Source: Serripes groenlandicus
Taxonomy: Eukaryota > Mollusca > Bivalvia > Cardiida > Cardiidae
Assembly (NCBI GenBank): GCA_031761405.1
Contig: JASEVX010000011.1
Coordinates: forward strand, 32,786,140 to 32,850,139
Length of the DNA: 64,000 nucleotides
Direction: 5' to 3'
Shown here: in pieces, positions 12,170 through 23,945 of the stretch
Layout of the letters: the number at the start of each line of letters is the position of its first letter
Numbering within the stretch: the stretch's first letter is position 1
Program-made: the position numbers and the translations under genes
The notes under the pieces: generated by a model
Seen by the model: only the letters and a program-made list of their open reading frames with translations
What the model was told of the DNA's origin: nothing
Databases searched by the model: none

Positions 12170-13015
12170 TAATTATATTGAGTTTTTATACGCCCGTTTG
12201 AAAAAACGGATCGTATTATACAGTTTTATTTGCGGCGTACGAGCGGGCGGGCGGGCGTCGTCCAGTATGTTGTCAGATCAATAACTTTGGAAGTCTTTGT
12301 CCAATCATCACCAAATTTAGTCAGAATGTGTATTGGCATAATATATCGGACAAGTTTGATAACTAGCCATATCGCACTAGTCAATTGAGAGTTATCACTC
12401 TTTAATTATAGAAATTACCTAAAATTGGTCTTGTCAGCTCAATAACTTTAGAAGCCTTTGTCTCGTCATCACCAAATTTGGTCAGAATTTGTATTGGCAT
12501 ATTATCTCGGAGAAGTTTGATAACTAGCCATATCTCTATAGTCAATCGAGAGTAATCGCTCTTTTATTATAGAAATTTCCTAAAATTGGTATTGTCAGCT
12601 CAATAACTTTAGGAGCCTTTGTCCAATCATCACCAAATTTGGTCAGAATGTGTATTGGCGTAATATCTCGGACAAGTTCGATAACTAGCCATATTGCTCA
12701 AGTCGATAGAGTTATTGCCCTTTAATTATAGAAATTACCTAAAATTGGTCTTGTCAGCTAAATAACATGTGAAGCCTTTATCCGATCATCACCAAATTTA
12801 GACAATATGTTGAGGGGCAGAATATCGTGGTCAGGTTTGATAACTTACAACGTTATCTTAGTCACTACAAAATTATGTCCCTCGAAATGGCCAAAACTGT
12901 ACAAACAGTGTCCGCTCTCTAAGTTTGGCTGATGTACAACCAATTATCACTACACTTGGTCTCAAAAAAACAGGAAGGGCGTATTTTGTGACATTTGGCG
13001 CTCTTGTTATTGATG
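12170..13015. repeat. Interspersed repeat with four ~160-bp internal units (A)
   Basis: It starts with tatacgcccgtttgaaaaaa and ends with ggcgctcttgttattgatg. Between lie units of about 155-165 bp, each beginning ttgtcagctcaataacttta and containing caccaaatttggtcagaatg and gataactagccatat, at about 12272, 12427, 12588 and 12747. The copy in segment B (24455-25610) has six units. A shorter relative with the same type of start and end (agctcgacttttgaaaaaaa ... ggtgctcttgttt) is at 54857-55001. It has no long ORF, and the class is unknown. Confidence 0.8.
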
Positions 13016-13258
13016 TCAAGCAATTTAAGTGAATTAGAAATGATATGTTTTGTAATATATAAACCGCGTTATGTTATATATAGACTGATAGAAGATAGTT
13101 CAATTAAGTTATAATCATTTGTATTTGAATACCATTCCAAATTACCAATACCCATTTCTTTAACCGTACTGTCATTGTCACTGAAACACACGTGTTGACG
13201 TCCAAAACGACGTTATTTCGAATGTGTGATTCAACCGTAAAACACGTCCGACATACAT

Positions 13259-14539
13259 TTAAGTTGAAGCAACAACAATATACACGATCATTGCCAATAT
13301 GGACGCAGAGGAGAAACCAACAAGTGCAATGTAGTCAAACATAAAACTAATGTTTTTCCAGGTCACTTCCGATGCGTTTGATTCTTCTTGTTTTTCGACG
13401 ATATCTGGAGAGCGTGTTGTCACCCTATCTTTGACATTCCTGTTGAAATTTCTAGTACCGTTAGTATTGTTTTTGGTGTCCTTTACTAATACGGACACGA
13501 CATTCTGTTCGTTTCGTCTGCAGCGGAGACATCTGTACAAAGCCTTCAAATATGCTGGAACGGGCTTTTTGTCGTCTCTATGATACAGATTGAGATTCAA
13601 GATTGTTACAACAGTTATCAACACACTTATGATCACATCCGCCATGAGTTTATATGTGATCACTGGTACTGGGCTCGAGGTATTCGGCAAGACTTCGCTA
13701 ATTATTGTCATAAATACAGCGATGGCCAACAAAACAGTAACGGCATAAGATACTCTCTCGCCGGAATCGGGTACCAGAACAAATACAAACACGTTTAGCA
13801 CGCTCAAAAGCGACAATGGAGCCATCACACTGACGAGAGTAAATACAGACTTCCTCGCAAGGTGAAAATAAACTTCTACTGCTGCCCAGCCATCGATCGT
13901 TGTTGCGACCAACTCCGTTTTTGTTAACTCCCATTGAGCATTAGGACTATATTGTTGCGTAGAGGCTGATGTAGAAGTCAATATGAACATCAAGTGTGAA
14001 CTGGAATAGCCCCAGGCTTGAAACACCACTTTACATATCTGCTTGTCAAATGGATAATTTTCGACATTAACGTCACATGTGGCTTTGATGCGGCCACCGA
14101 CTACAAGCTCTGCCGAACCATCCTCCCCATAGTATACCCTCTGCCATGTTTTGATCATTGTAGTAGAGGTATCTGCAGTTGTAGTAATTATGAATTCTGG
14201 CACCCAGACGTATTTATTTGATATATATGTATATGTTAGTCCCCCATGATCACTAGGAGTCCAACTCAAACTTACGTCAGTCCAGGATAACGAGAATGCC
14301 CCAATTAAGAAAAATTCCCCGTTTAATTCGTTGACAGATTGTATGGACCTGAGAAATAAACCTACTGATACGTTGATTGCAGTAGATTGATCTGCGACGG
14401 GTATGATGTCCCTGTTATAGTTTGTTAAAAGTTTCGACTGTAGGGTCTTTGCCTCTGATAATGTCGCACATTCTGTGACGTCAATATAGAAAGACGATGT
14501 ATATAAAACGAACAGGATGATACATCCACGTGCAGGCAT
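13259..14539 (-). CDS. Cys-loop ligand-gated ion channel subunit, nicotinic receptor-like (copy A), intronless
   Basis: 426 residues from the chosen Met. Order: signal peptide (about 1-20), extracellular ligand-binding domain with the WxDxxLxW strand (about 86-93) and WVPEF (112-116), a 15-residue Cys loop C155-C169 (CDVNVENYPFDKQIC), M1 (about 231-257), the M1-M2 linker PDSGERV and pore helix M2 (about 264-285), M3 (about 292-318), a short cytoplasmic loop, and M4 (about 398-424). The GE before M2 and the Glu after it are features of cation-selective channels. The vicinal cysteine pair of loop C found in nAChR alpha subunits is absent, so it is a non-alpha or divergent receptor and its ligand cannot be assigned. 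An upstream in-frame Met at 14611 adds 24 residues but is not conserved in copy B, and the later Met precedes a good signal peptide, so I start at 14539. It is a single exon and divergent from the small ORF at 14913. Copy B differs at about 29 residues plus an 8-residue gap. Confidence 0.93.
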   Translation of the reverse strand: MPARGCIILFVLYTSSFYIDVTECATLSEAKTLQSKLLTNYNRDIIPVADQSTAINVSVGLFLRSIQSVNELNGEFFLIGAFSLSWTDVSLSWTPSDHGGLTYTYISNKYVWVPEFIITTTADTSTTMIKTWQRVYYGEDGSAELVVGGRIKATCDVNVENYPFDKQICKVVFQAWGYSSSHLMFILTSTSASTQQYSPNAQWELTKTELVATTIDGWAAVEVYFHLARKSVFTLVSVMAPLSLLSVLNVFVFVLVPDSGERVSYAVTVLLAIAVFMTIISEVLPNTSSPVPVITYKLMADVIISVLITVVTILNLNLYHRDDKKPVPAYLKALYRCLRCRRNEQNVVSVLVKDTKNNTNGTRNFNRNVKDRVTTRSPDIVEKQEESNASEVTWKNISFMFDYIALVGFSSASILAMIVYIVVAST

Positions 14540-14734
14540 GGTTGACCCTCGTTTAACTGCAACGTAATGGTACCACCGTAATGAACTGTGGGTATAGTCT
14601 TGTAAATTCAATTGACGAATTATGAAAGCATAGCAATGTTAGTTTACATAGTGAACGTGGAATGTAGAAATGAAAGTATGAAACCAGTTTGCATGAGACA
14701 ATTAAAAAGGATTAACACTCATTTCTCGAATATT

Positions 14735-14815
14735 TATGGTAATTCTGTTTATTTATGGTAATTCTGTTTATTAATGGTAATTCTGTTTATTTATGGTAAT
14801 TCTGTTTGTAATCAA
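14735..14815. repeat. Short tandem repeat in the intergenic/promoter region
   Basis: Four copies of a unit near 18-19 bp (tatggtaattctgtttatt) lie between the receptor gene and the divergent small ORF. In segment B the corresponding stretch, 27283-27350, has about one fewer partial unit. Confidence 0.85.
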
Positions 14816-14912
14816 AGACAGTTATAAAACTGTAAGAATTTCAGCAATCAGCATGGTATTGAGAAATGCGTTTATGTGCATTTTACACTGACAATAACTT
14901 GTCCCTGTGCAG

Positions 14913-15083
14913 ATGAAGTATTGTTGTTGTTTGGTGACGTTGTTTACCCTCGCACTCGGCATTAATGCCATTTGGCGAGCAATAGCTGCAGTATGTGTTA
15001 ACTCCCCTTATTTATACACATGCCGCAAGAGTTGTTCACGTGATAGAGCGCTCAGCCACTGTCGTATTTTTCTTACAACATAA
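14913..15083 (+). CDS. Small putative secreted Cys-containing peptide (copy A)
   Basis: 56 codons from ATG to TAA. The N-terminus MKYCCCLVTLFTLALG fits a signal peptide, followed by a short chain with four cysteines (positions 28, 37, 41 and 50) and a basic CRKSCSRDRA stretch. It starts 374 bp from the divergent receptor gene start. Segment B keeps the whole frame (27561-27743) with a net in-frame +12 bp change and loss of two of these cysteines. This frame preservation is the only support, and since the surrounding DNA is equally similar it is weak evidence. The ttgtccctgtgcag just before the ATG resembles a splice acceptor, so it could instead be an exon. I do not recognise a family and infer no function. 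Confidence 0.4.
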   Translation: MKYCCCLVTLFTLALGINAIWRAIAAVCVNSPYLYTCRKSCSRDRALSHCRIFLTT

Positions 15084-15312
15084 TCTACACAGCTACAAAA
15101 ACTTTTATTTTTTTTAATTCAACACGACTTTTTTCGTTTCTTATTTTACCAATGCTTCATGTATATGTCCAACTATAGATCACTCATAATCAATTGCTGA
15201 TCGCTGATTACTAGTTAAGCTTGTACTCGAATTAAGTAGTAATAAGAATAAAAGGTTCCATTGAAAGAAAAACCCGCACACGCATCTGCAACACACAACT
15301 TATTAATAAAAC

Positions 15313-15496
15313 ATTTTGGCAAAAGCAGATCTTGCTCATATTGAATAATTAATTTCTTCATTTGTCACAATGGTTTTAACCAAAATTATATATTCGTCTA
15401 TATAGATTATTCTTTTCTTCTTTTACCTAGATGTCACCAAAGTCGTCTGCTGCAGATGTGTCATACATGTATGTGCGAAAGTGCGAAAGGATTAAA
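15313..15496. mobile_element. Decayed TTAA/CCCTTTCCC MITE relic (segment A)
   Basis: It shows the family's central segment (acattttggcaaaagcagat ... ttcatttgtcacaatggttt) and right part (gtcgtctgctgcagatgtgt ... gcgaaaggattaaa). The equivalent is at about 27972-28152 in segment B, so the insertion predates the duplication. The left terminus is eroded. Confidence 0.7.
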
Positions 15497-15915
15497 TTCG
15501 CTTACTCATATATATATTAATCTAAAACATCAGCAAATTATTTCTAGAATATTAATTATCATTATTAATACTATTATTATAAGATCTAATATTATTTAAT
15601 AATTCTTAATATAAAAGGTATATTTATTTGCACAAAATTCTTGTTACATTTTTGTTCACAGTTATCTCATATGCAAGTTCACATTTCACAAAGCGAAGCT
15701 TTAGGAACTAGCACTAGTTCAACATCCGATTAAATTATATAAAATGTATCACCTGTTCTACGACGACGCAATAATAATATTCCGATTGCTCACGGATATA
15801 TAAGTTAGAAATAATTTGATCTTCTTAAACACAACATATTCCATTATTATACATGAATAGAATCAAAAAGTTTTTCTTTTATTAAACTAAGTACGGTTGT
15901 CATATGATACGTTTC

Positions 15916-16022
15916 TGTGTCAAACAATTGGTCAAATAAATCAAAGCTATCACATGACAATGTATAATCACTGTGTCAAACAATTGGTCAAATAAATCAA
16001 AGCTATCGCATGACAATTTAAA
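15916..16022. repeat. 52-bp direct tandem duplication
   Basis: Two adjacent copies of a block starting tgtgtcaaacaattggtcaa. Segment B has one reduced copy at about 29705-29750. Confidence 0.85.
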
Positions 16023-16239
16023 ATCACTGTTTCCCATTAAAGTCTTTACACGCTTAAAAAATTAACAATGAAGCCCCTCTAACGAACCATAAACAATTGA
16101 GTAGTGCTATAACAAAACCAGTCATAGACAGAGTGCGTTAAGAGTAGACTCAGATCATCAACGGCAAAGTTTGACATGGATCTGCAATTTTCAGCAATGA
16201 TTAGTTCGAGGTTTCCTGAAACATCTGACTAAAAGTGTA

Positions 16240-17062
16240 AACTTGGGATCAGATCCCACGAATGCCCAGACAGATCTGTATCACACGTGGCATAAATAGG
16301 TTAAGGTTTATTTTCTTGGAACACGTCTCTTCAGAGCTATAGATAATGGACATTGTATTATTTTCTAAAATTCTTATTTGACACACAAACTATATGTTGT
16401 TGGTACTCAAAAGAATCGAACCAACAGTATTGGCTTTTGTTGAGTAATAAGAGAGAAACTGTGAGATACGACAGTTCACTCCCCCGAAGGCCTTTCTAGT
16501 CCTCTGTGCTCTAATGTGACAACGCACATCGAGAATATGGGTATATCATGAATTGTCTTGACATATGACTTTACTCAGAGAACGGCAATGACAAATATTC
16601 ATCGAAAGTGTTTAGGCCTTCGGGCCATAGGTCAAAACATTCGAATTGACAAACACTTATATAAAGCTGATAATAATGCCCTTAGCATTGTTTCATTAAC
16701 ATAACGATGAAATATGAATATAAGATCAGGAATATTGTTTTGAGGCAATCTATAACATTCAGCAATGTTGGTGTTTCCTGTAGAACCTACACCAATTGGA
16801 TCGAAATAAATTATTTATTTTGTTCATCTACCTTTTGGCAATGAAATAGCATATGAAATTCACGTTCAATAATGTTCTTTTACTTTGGCGTTTGAAAACA
16901 ATACATAGGCCATAATATTCTTTTGTTCATGATCAACATTATTGGAATGGAAATATTCAGTCCCGACGCCAAATTTGTAATTCGAGCAACGAAATTTCGC
17001 AAGGTCTATTTCTTTACTTAAATTGGATATACTCGTATTTCACTAGGCCTATTAAGTAGATG
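16240..17062. other. No gene seen; conserved right end of segment A
   Basis: AT-rich sequence collinear with 36105-36900. There is no supported ORF, RNA gene or element. Homology to segment B ends near cctattaagtagat, where segment A passes directly into the 34-bp array. Confidence 0.6.
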
Positions 17063-19876
17063 TATGTATTCAGACGCAATGTATTAAGACTTGCGGTACC
17101 TAACATAGCTGTATGTATTCAGACTTGCGGTACCTAACATAGTGGTATGTATTCAGACTTGCGGTACCTAGCACATTGGTATGTATTCAAATTTACGGTA
17201 CCTAACAAAATGGTTTGTATTCAGGCTTACGGTAACTTACACAGTAGTATGCATTCAGACTTGCGGTACCTAACATAGTGGTATGTATTCAGACTTGCGG
17301 TACCTAACACAGTGGTATGTATTCAGACTTGCGGTACCTAACATAGTGGTATGTATTCAGACTTGCGGTACCTAACATAGTGGTATGTATTCAGACCTGC
17401 GGTACCTAACATAGTGGTATGTATTCAGACTTGCGGTACCTAACATAGTGGTATGTATTCAGTCCTGCGGTACCTAACATAGTGGTATGTATTCAGACTT
17501 GCGGTACCTAACACAGTGGTATGTATTCAGACCTGCGGTACCTAACATAGTGGTATGTATTCAGACTTGCGGTACCTAACATAGTGGTATGTATTCAGTC
17601 CTGCGGTACCTAACATAATGGTATGTATTCAGACTTGCGGTACATAACATAGTGGTATGTATTCAGACTTGCGGTACCTAGCACATTGGTATGTATTCAA
17701 ATTTACGGTACCTAACAAAATGGTTTGTATTCAGGCTTACGGTAACTTACACAGTAGTATGTATTCAGACTTGCGGTACCTAACATAGTGGTATGTATTC
17801 AGACTTGCGGTACCTAACACAGTGGTATGTATTCAGACTTGCGGTACCTAACATAGTGGTATGTATTCAGACTTGCGGTACCTAACATAGTTGTATGTAT
17901 TCAGACTTGCGGTACCTAACATAGTGGTATGTATTAACACTTGCGGTACCCAACATAGTGGTATGTTTTCAGACTTGCAGTACCTAACATAGTGGTATGT
18001 ATTCAGACTTATTGTTGCTAACACTGGAATGTATTCAGACTTCTGGTACTTTACACAGTAGTATGTATTTAGACTTCTGGTTCCTTTATACAGTAGTATG
18101 TATTTTGACTTGTTGTACCTTACACAGTGGTATGTGTTCAGCATTACGGTACCTGACACAGTAGTATGTTTTCAGACTTACAGTACCTAAAACAGTAATA
18201 TGTATTCAGACTTATGGTACCTAATACAGTGGTATGCATTTAGACTTACGGTACCTAAAGCAGTAGTATATATTCAGACTTGCGGTACCTAACACAGTGG
18301 TGTGTATTCAGACTTATGATACTTAACATAGTGGTATGTATTCAGACTTGCGGTACCTTACATAGTGGTATGTATTCAGACTTGCGGTACCTAACACAGT
18401 GGTATGTATTCAGACTTGCGGTACCTAACAGTGCTATGTATTCAGACTTGCGGTACCTAACACATTGGTATGTATTAAGACTTGTGGTACCTAACTTAGC
18501 AGTATGTATTCAGACTTGCGGTACCTGACACAGTAGTATGTATTCAGACTTACAGTACCTAAAACAGTAATATGTATTCAGACTTATGGTACCTAATACA
18601 GTGGTATGCATTTAAACTTACGGTACCTAAAGCAGTAGTATATATTCAGACTTGCGGTACCTAACGCAGTGGTGTGTATGATACTTAACATAGTGGTATG
18701 TATTCAGGCTTACGGTACCTAACATAGTGGTATGTATTCAGGCTTACGGTACCTAACATAATGGTATGTATATATTCAGACTTGCGGTACCAAACACAGT
18801 GGTATGTATTCAGACTTGCGGTACCTAACAGTGCTATGTATTCAGACTTGCGGTACCTAACACATTGGTATGTATTAAGACTTGCGGTACCTAACATAGT
18901 GGTATGTATTCAGGCTTACGGTACCTAACATAGTGGTATGTATTCAGGCTTACGGTACCTAGCATAGTGGTATGTATTCAGACTTGCGGTACCTAACAGT
19001 GCTATGTATTCAGACTTGCGGTACCTAACACATTGGTATGTATTCAGACTTGCGGTACCTAACATAGTGGTATGTATTCAGGCTTACGGTACCTAACATA
19101 GTGGTATGTATTCAGACTTGCGGTACCTAGCACAGTGGTATGTATTCAGGTTTGCGTTACCTAACATAGCTGTATGTATTAGGACTTGCGGAACCTAACA
19201 TAGCTGTATGTATTCAGACGTGCGGTACCTAACAAAGTGGTATGTATTCAGACTTGCGGTACCTAGCACATTGGTATGTCTCAAATTTACAGTACCCAAC
19301 ACAATGGTTTGTATTCAGGCTTACAGTACCTAACATAGTGGTATGTATTCAGACTTGCGGTACCTAGCATAGTGGTATGTATTCAGACTTGCGGTACCTA
19401 ACACAGTGGTATGTATTCAGACTTGCGGTACCTAACATAGTGGTATGTATTCAGACTTGCGGTACCTAACATAGTGGTATGTATTCAGACTTGCGGTACC
19501 TAACATAGTGGTGTGTATTCAGACTTACGGTACCTAACATAGTGGTATGTATTCAGACTTGCGGTACCTAACATAGTGGTATGTATTCAGACTTGCGGTA
19601 CCTAACATAGTGGTATGTATTCAGACTTGCGGTACCTAACATAGTGGTATGTATGTATTCAGACTTGCGGTACCTAACGTAGTGGTATGTATTCAGACTT
19701 GCGGTACCTAACATAGTGGTATGTATTCAGACTTGCGGTACCTAACATAGTGGTATGTATTCAGACTTGCGGTACCTAACATAGTGGTATGTATGTATTC
19801 AGACTTGCGGTACCTAACACAGTGGTATGTATTCAGACTTGCGGTACCTAACATAGTGGTATGCATTCAGACTTGC
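17063..19876. repeat. 34-bp tandem satellite array between segments A and B (left part)
   Basis: About 82 units of the 34-bp repeat. It contains short higher-order duplications: the block with the gtatgtattcaaatttacgg variant near 17170-17240 recurs at 17680-17750, and the diverged leader at 17935-18330 matches 5692-6100. The array is interrupted at 19877 by a hAT-like element. Confidence 0.95.
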
Positions 19877-21260
19877 CAGGGTTTCCGCTGTAATTCGCCA
19901 AACACGCCAATGGCGAAAAAATAAAAAAAATGGCTGAAAAATGATTCGCCGTAAACTGTTGTTTTTTTGTACACGAAATTCCCTTTACTAAACTTCTCGA
20001 TCTGGCCGTAAATCTGCATAACACACAGCCGAAAACACAGTACACAACGAATCGTGTCACACGCCAAGGTGCTAACATTGGGAGTAAACAGTGTATCTTT
20101 TATCACATACTCGTATCGGTTGTACATTGATGTTTAATAACTGATTGAAATAACGACACACGCTGATGATTGTTTACAGTTTGCGCCTTTGACTTTATTA
20201 ATAATATGTTAATCAAAACTAATTAAGTAGGTAAACAAATCATCTAGGTAGCGTTTTTATTTATTACAAAAAAGACGAAATCGGCAATTGAAAATAAATT
20301 TCCTATTGGAATCGTGTAAACAAAACATCGTCTTCGTCAATCTTTGATCATATATCCGTGTGTTATCAAGATGTTAATTGCAATTATCAAGGCCCTCATC
20401 TTCTTGAAATGAAAAATTAGTATTGATAATTTTGACGGCGTTATATGTATAAGTCGTTAAGCGTCAAATATTTGGGTGGGTGGGGTACTATTTCTCGCCG
20501 ATTGGTTAGGAAAACATTTTACGCCGGCTTTCAAAATAAAAATAAATGAAAATAACTTCAAACAATGCATTTTAACACTTTTGTTATGCTTTTGGTCTGC
20601 GGAATTTTCTTACGCACGATCTCGCATACGGCCTAAAATACATGCTTGAAAGTGAATTTGTTTACGTAATTAACGCAACATTTTACACGAGTAGGAACAC
20701 TGAATATTTTTTTTTATGAATCTTCATATTGATGGTGGATACCAGAAATCTTTTGAACTTGCATTAGCCCATTGTAATCGGAAAAACATAACAAGTAGGA
20801 GGATCTGTGGTTATTTAACCTTTTCATTGACCATACTAGGCTGATACAATATCAAATGGATTTAGAAGCATTTAGATTGATAACATCATTAAAGTTAGAG
20901 AAACGGATTGGACAAAAAAGAAGGAGAACCATATGCATGATAAAATAATAATAATAAAAAGAATGGAACATGTTTAAGGGTTTTGTTTATTTTTTTATTT
21001 AGTAAAATTATAATCATTTTATGACATTTCATGTATTGGTGAACCATGATGAAATAATATATTTTTTAGCTGTATTGATACACCATATCACAACATTTAG
21101 TCAATGACAGAACACACATTAAAAGTGCTAGGTATGCTTAAAATAGTGTACATGTATATCAATACAGCTGAACAAAAAAAATGTCCCGAACCCTCCCCCT
21201 TGCGTAACAAAATTGTGGTTTAATGTGGCCAAAAAAATATATGGTCCAGTGGAAACCCTG
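19877..21260. mobile_element. hAT-like element, 1384 bp, inserted in a satellite unit
   Basis: Termini CAGGGTTTCCGCTG and its inverted match (ccagTGGAAACCCTG) interrupt a 34-bp satellite unit exactly: cagacttgc lies on the left and cttgcggtacc on the right, leaving a 5-bp direct repeat CTTGC (19872-19876, 21261-21265). CAGGG ends are typical of hAT, and some hAT lineages make 5-bp duplications. The interior has short ORFs (e.g. minus strand 19867-20127) with no recognisable domain, so it is non-autonomous. Confidence 0.82.
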
Positions 21261-22194
21261 CTTGCGGTACCTAACATAGTGGTATGTATGTATTCAGACT
21301 TGCGGTACCTAACATAGTGGTATGTATTCAGACTTGCGGTACCTAACATAGTGGTATGTATTCAGACTTGCGGTACCTAACATAGTGGTATGTATTCAGA
21401 CTTGCAGTACCTAACATAGTGGCATGTATATATTCAGACTTGCGGTACCTAACATAGTGGTATGTATTCAGACTTGCGGTACCTAACATAGTGGTATGTA
21501 TTCAGACTTGCGGTACCTAACACAGTGGTATGTATTCAGACTTGCGGTACCTAACATAGTGGTATGTATGTATTCAGACTTGCGGTACCTAACACAGTGG
21601 TATGTATTCAGACTTGCGGTACCTAACACAGTGGTATGTATTCAGACTTGCGGTACCTAACATAGTGGTATGTATTCAGACTTGCGGTACCTAACACAGT
21701 GGTATGTATTCAGGCTTACGGTACCTAACATAGTGGTATGTATGTATGTATTCAGACTTGCGGTACCTAACACAGTGGTATGTATTCAGACTTGCGGTAC
21801 CTAACATAGTGGTATGTATTCAGACTTGCGGTACCTAACACAGTGGTATGTATTCAGGCTTACGGTACCTAACATAGTGGTATGTATGTATTCAGACTTG
21901 CGGTACCTAATATAGGAGTATGTATTCAGACTTGCGGTACCTAACATAGTGGTATGTATTCAGACTTGCGGTACCTAACATAGTGGTATGTATGTATTCA
22001 GACTTGCGGTACCTAACATAGTGGTATGTATTCAGACTTGCGGTACCTAACATAGTGGTATGTATTCAGACTTGCGGTACCTAACATAGTGGTATGTATT
22101 CAGACTTGCGGTACCTAACACAGTGGTATGTATTCAGACTTGCGGTACCTAACACAGTGGTATGTATTCAGACTTGCGGTACCTTACATAGTGG
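21261..22194. repeat. 34-bp tandem satellite array (right part, flanking segment B)
   Basis: A very homogeneous stretch of about 27 units. Several units carry a 4-bp tatg expansion (gtatgtatgtattcagac), e.g. at 21290, 21560, 21745 and 21990. It ends at the same junction sequence as the array before segment A. Confidence 0.95.
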
Positions 22195-22484
22195 TTCGGG
22201 GATATAAAGTATTGTGAATGTGATACGTATGTATATAAGAATCTGATTTATATTTTCAAACGCTTTCTTCTGATATTTTCAATAACCACCAATTTATTCG
22301 AATACTGTTTATACAAAGCACCACTCACTCTTTAAATCATGTTGTTTGGTAAATAGAATAGATAAGCTACACATGCCATCTCATCTCGGTCGAAGCAACT
22401 TTACATTTGCGATTTTCTCGGTCGAAGCAACTTTACATTTGCGATTTTCATCAAGTTAGTCACAATGTATTATATCTTCCTTTC

Positions 22485-22925
22485 CCTCATGTAAACGCTT
22501 TTAGACGCCTATGGAGATGACAACTTTTTAAAACATTTTGACAAAAGGAGAAAATGCTAATATTGAGCAGTTACCCCTTTTGGATAAACGATTTCAACTC
22601 TAGTCAATTATTTATTTTCCATTTACAGAATTAATTAACTCGTTCAGCGCCAAAGGCAATTTTGAGGTTTTTGCAAACAATACAGATTCAGGCGAGTCAG
22701 GTCGTAACGAGCTGTCTCACCTGAAATCAGCATTGTTTGCCTTTTAGTTATAAAAATATTCCAAAAATCTTATTACAAGAGAGATGGAAACGCCCGATTT
22801 TGAACATGGAAGAGTCTACTTTAAACAATTCGGCGCTGAAAGAGTTAATAGTATTGCCAGGATGTTTTCAATGTCGTCTGCTATACATGTATATATGTGT
22901 TGTATGTGGGAAAGGGTTAACTATA
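22485..22925. mobile_element. MITE relic with nested second TTAA MITE (segment B)
   Basis: Counterpart of 8285-8690. The outer piggyBac-type MITE relic is split by a TTAA-bounded MITE at 22635-22848 (ttaactcgttcagcgccaaa ... ttcggcgctgaaagagttaa). The inner copy has 36 bp (around gccttttagttataaaaata) missing from segment A. Confidence 0.78.
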
Positions 22926-23089
22926 ACGGAGTGTCTCCTTTTTTGCTACCACGTATTGAAATAAATAAAACAATAGTCAGTTTATCACACATATACTGTT
23001 TCCATTGGCTTTTTAAAATCTTTATTAAAATGATATGCGAAATAAATCAATAGAGTAATGATATATAAACCTGAAACTACATAATTGAG

Positions 23090-23330
23090 CTGTCCCAGGA
23101 GAAAACCAACAGTGCAGCCTCTGCAGTCCACGCAGACTGATCCGGGCCGACACATTCCGTCTCGGGGGGGGGGGGGGGGGGGGATAGAGGCATAGATTAA
23201 TGAAATCCACAGAAGGCGAAAAGTGTCTATCCGGGTTAGCCTGCGCTGCATTCTAAGGCTGATTCGGGTCGATACTCTACACAGAGTCCACGCTGTTGGT
23301 TTTCTCGCGGGACGGCTCATATCAATATAT
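23090..23330. mobile_element. Inverted-repeat MITE with G-tract (segment B)
   Basis: Counterpart of 8855-9095: gagctgtcccaggagaaaac at the left, gttttctcgcgggacggctc at the right, and a poly-G run of about 19-20 bases in the middle. A partial second copy follows at 23355-23400, and a half copy at 23455-23570. Confidence 0.75.
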
Positions 23331-23637
23331 CTGCGTAATGTATCGACCAGATCAGCCTGCGCTGTCCGCGCAGACTGATCCGGCCGACACATTCCGTCTT
23401 AGGGGGATAGATGTATACAGTAGTTATTCCTGAAACAGAAAATCCACAGGATACGTACAGTGTCGGTCCAGGTAGGCCCGTGTGGCATGCTTAAGCTGAT
23501 CCGGGTCGATACTTTACACAGAGTCCACGCTGTTGGTTTTCTCGCGGGACGGCTCATATTAATCCAACTTGACATAATATCGAGCACAGTCGATTATGAC
23601 ATACAGCAGTCAATTGCGTTATTTTGAGACGAAATCT

Positions 23638-23945
23638 ATTGATTGATTGATTGATTGATTGATTGGGGTTTAACGCCGTTTTTAACAATTTCTCAGTTAT
23701 ATCACGGCGGCCAGTTCACCTACTCATGCATTTCCTGGTTTTCTCACACCAGTACTCCACACAACAATCTTCCCAAGCAACTGACTGCTTTTCCATATAG
23801 ACTTAGCCCATTGGTCGAAGACGAATGACGCATAGCGGATTGACTTTTGTCAATCGTCGGAAAGAAAGTTGGCCGAGCCGGGATTCGAACTCACAACCCC
23901 TGGATTGACAGCCCGCGTCGCTACCGACTGAGCTACTGGGGCTCG
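23638..23945 (-). mobile_element. tRNA-derived SINE (minus), segment B
   Basis: Same insertion as 11403-11700. On the minus strand the B box reads gagttcgaatcccggctc and the A-box region agctcagtcggtagcgac; the 3' end carries six ATCA/ttga units, more than in segment A. Confidence 0.85.

Larger units (their letters stand above)
8000..17062. other. Segmental duplication, copy A
   Basis: This 9.1-kb block is collinear with 22195-36900 and nearly identical by eye over most of its length, beginning ttcggggatataaagtattg and ending near cctattaagtagat. Differences between the copies: A has about 2 kb (9231-11213) that B lacks, B has two insertions (about 28506-29635 and 29852-36101), the internal 160-bp repeat has 4 units in A and 6 in B, and there are many small indels. 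It carries a Cys-loop receptor gene and a small ORF. Both boundaries abut the 34-bp satellite, which suggests unequal exchange between arrays. Confidence 0.93.

Noticed and set aside
17848..18897. Open frames of 70-100 codons in the 34-bp arrays (also 5677-5919, 21128-21349)
   Set aside because: Artefacts of a 34-bp unit that lacks stops in some frames; no initiation context or domain.
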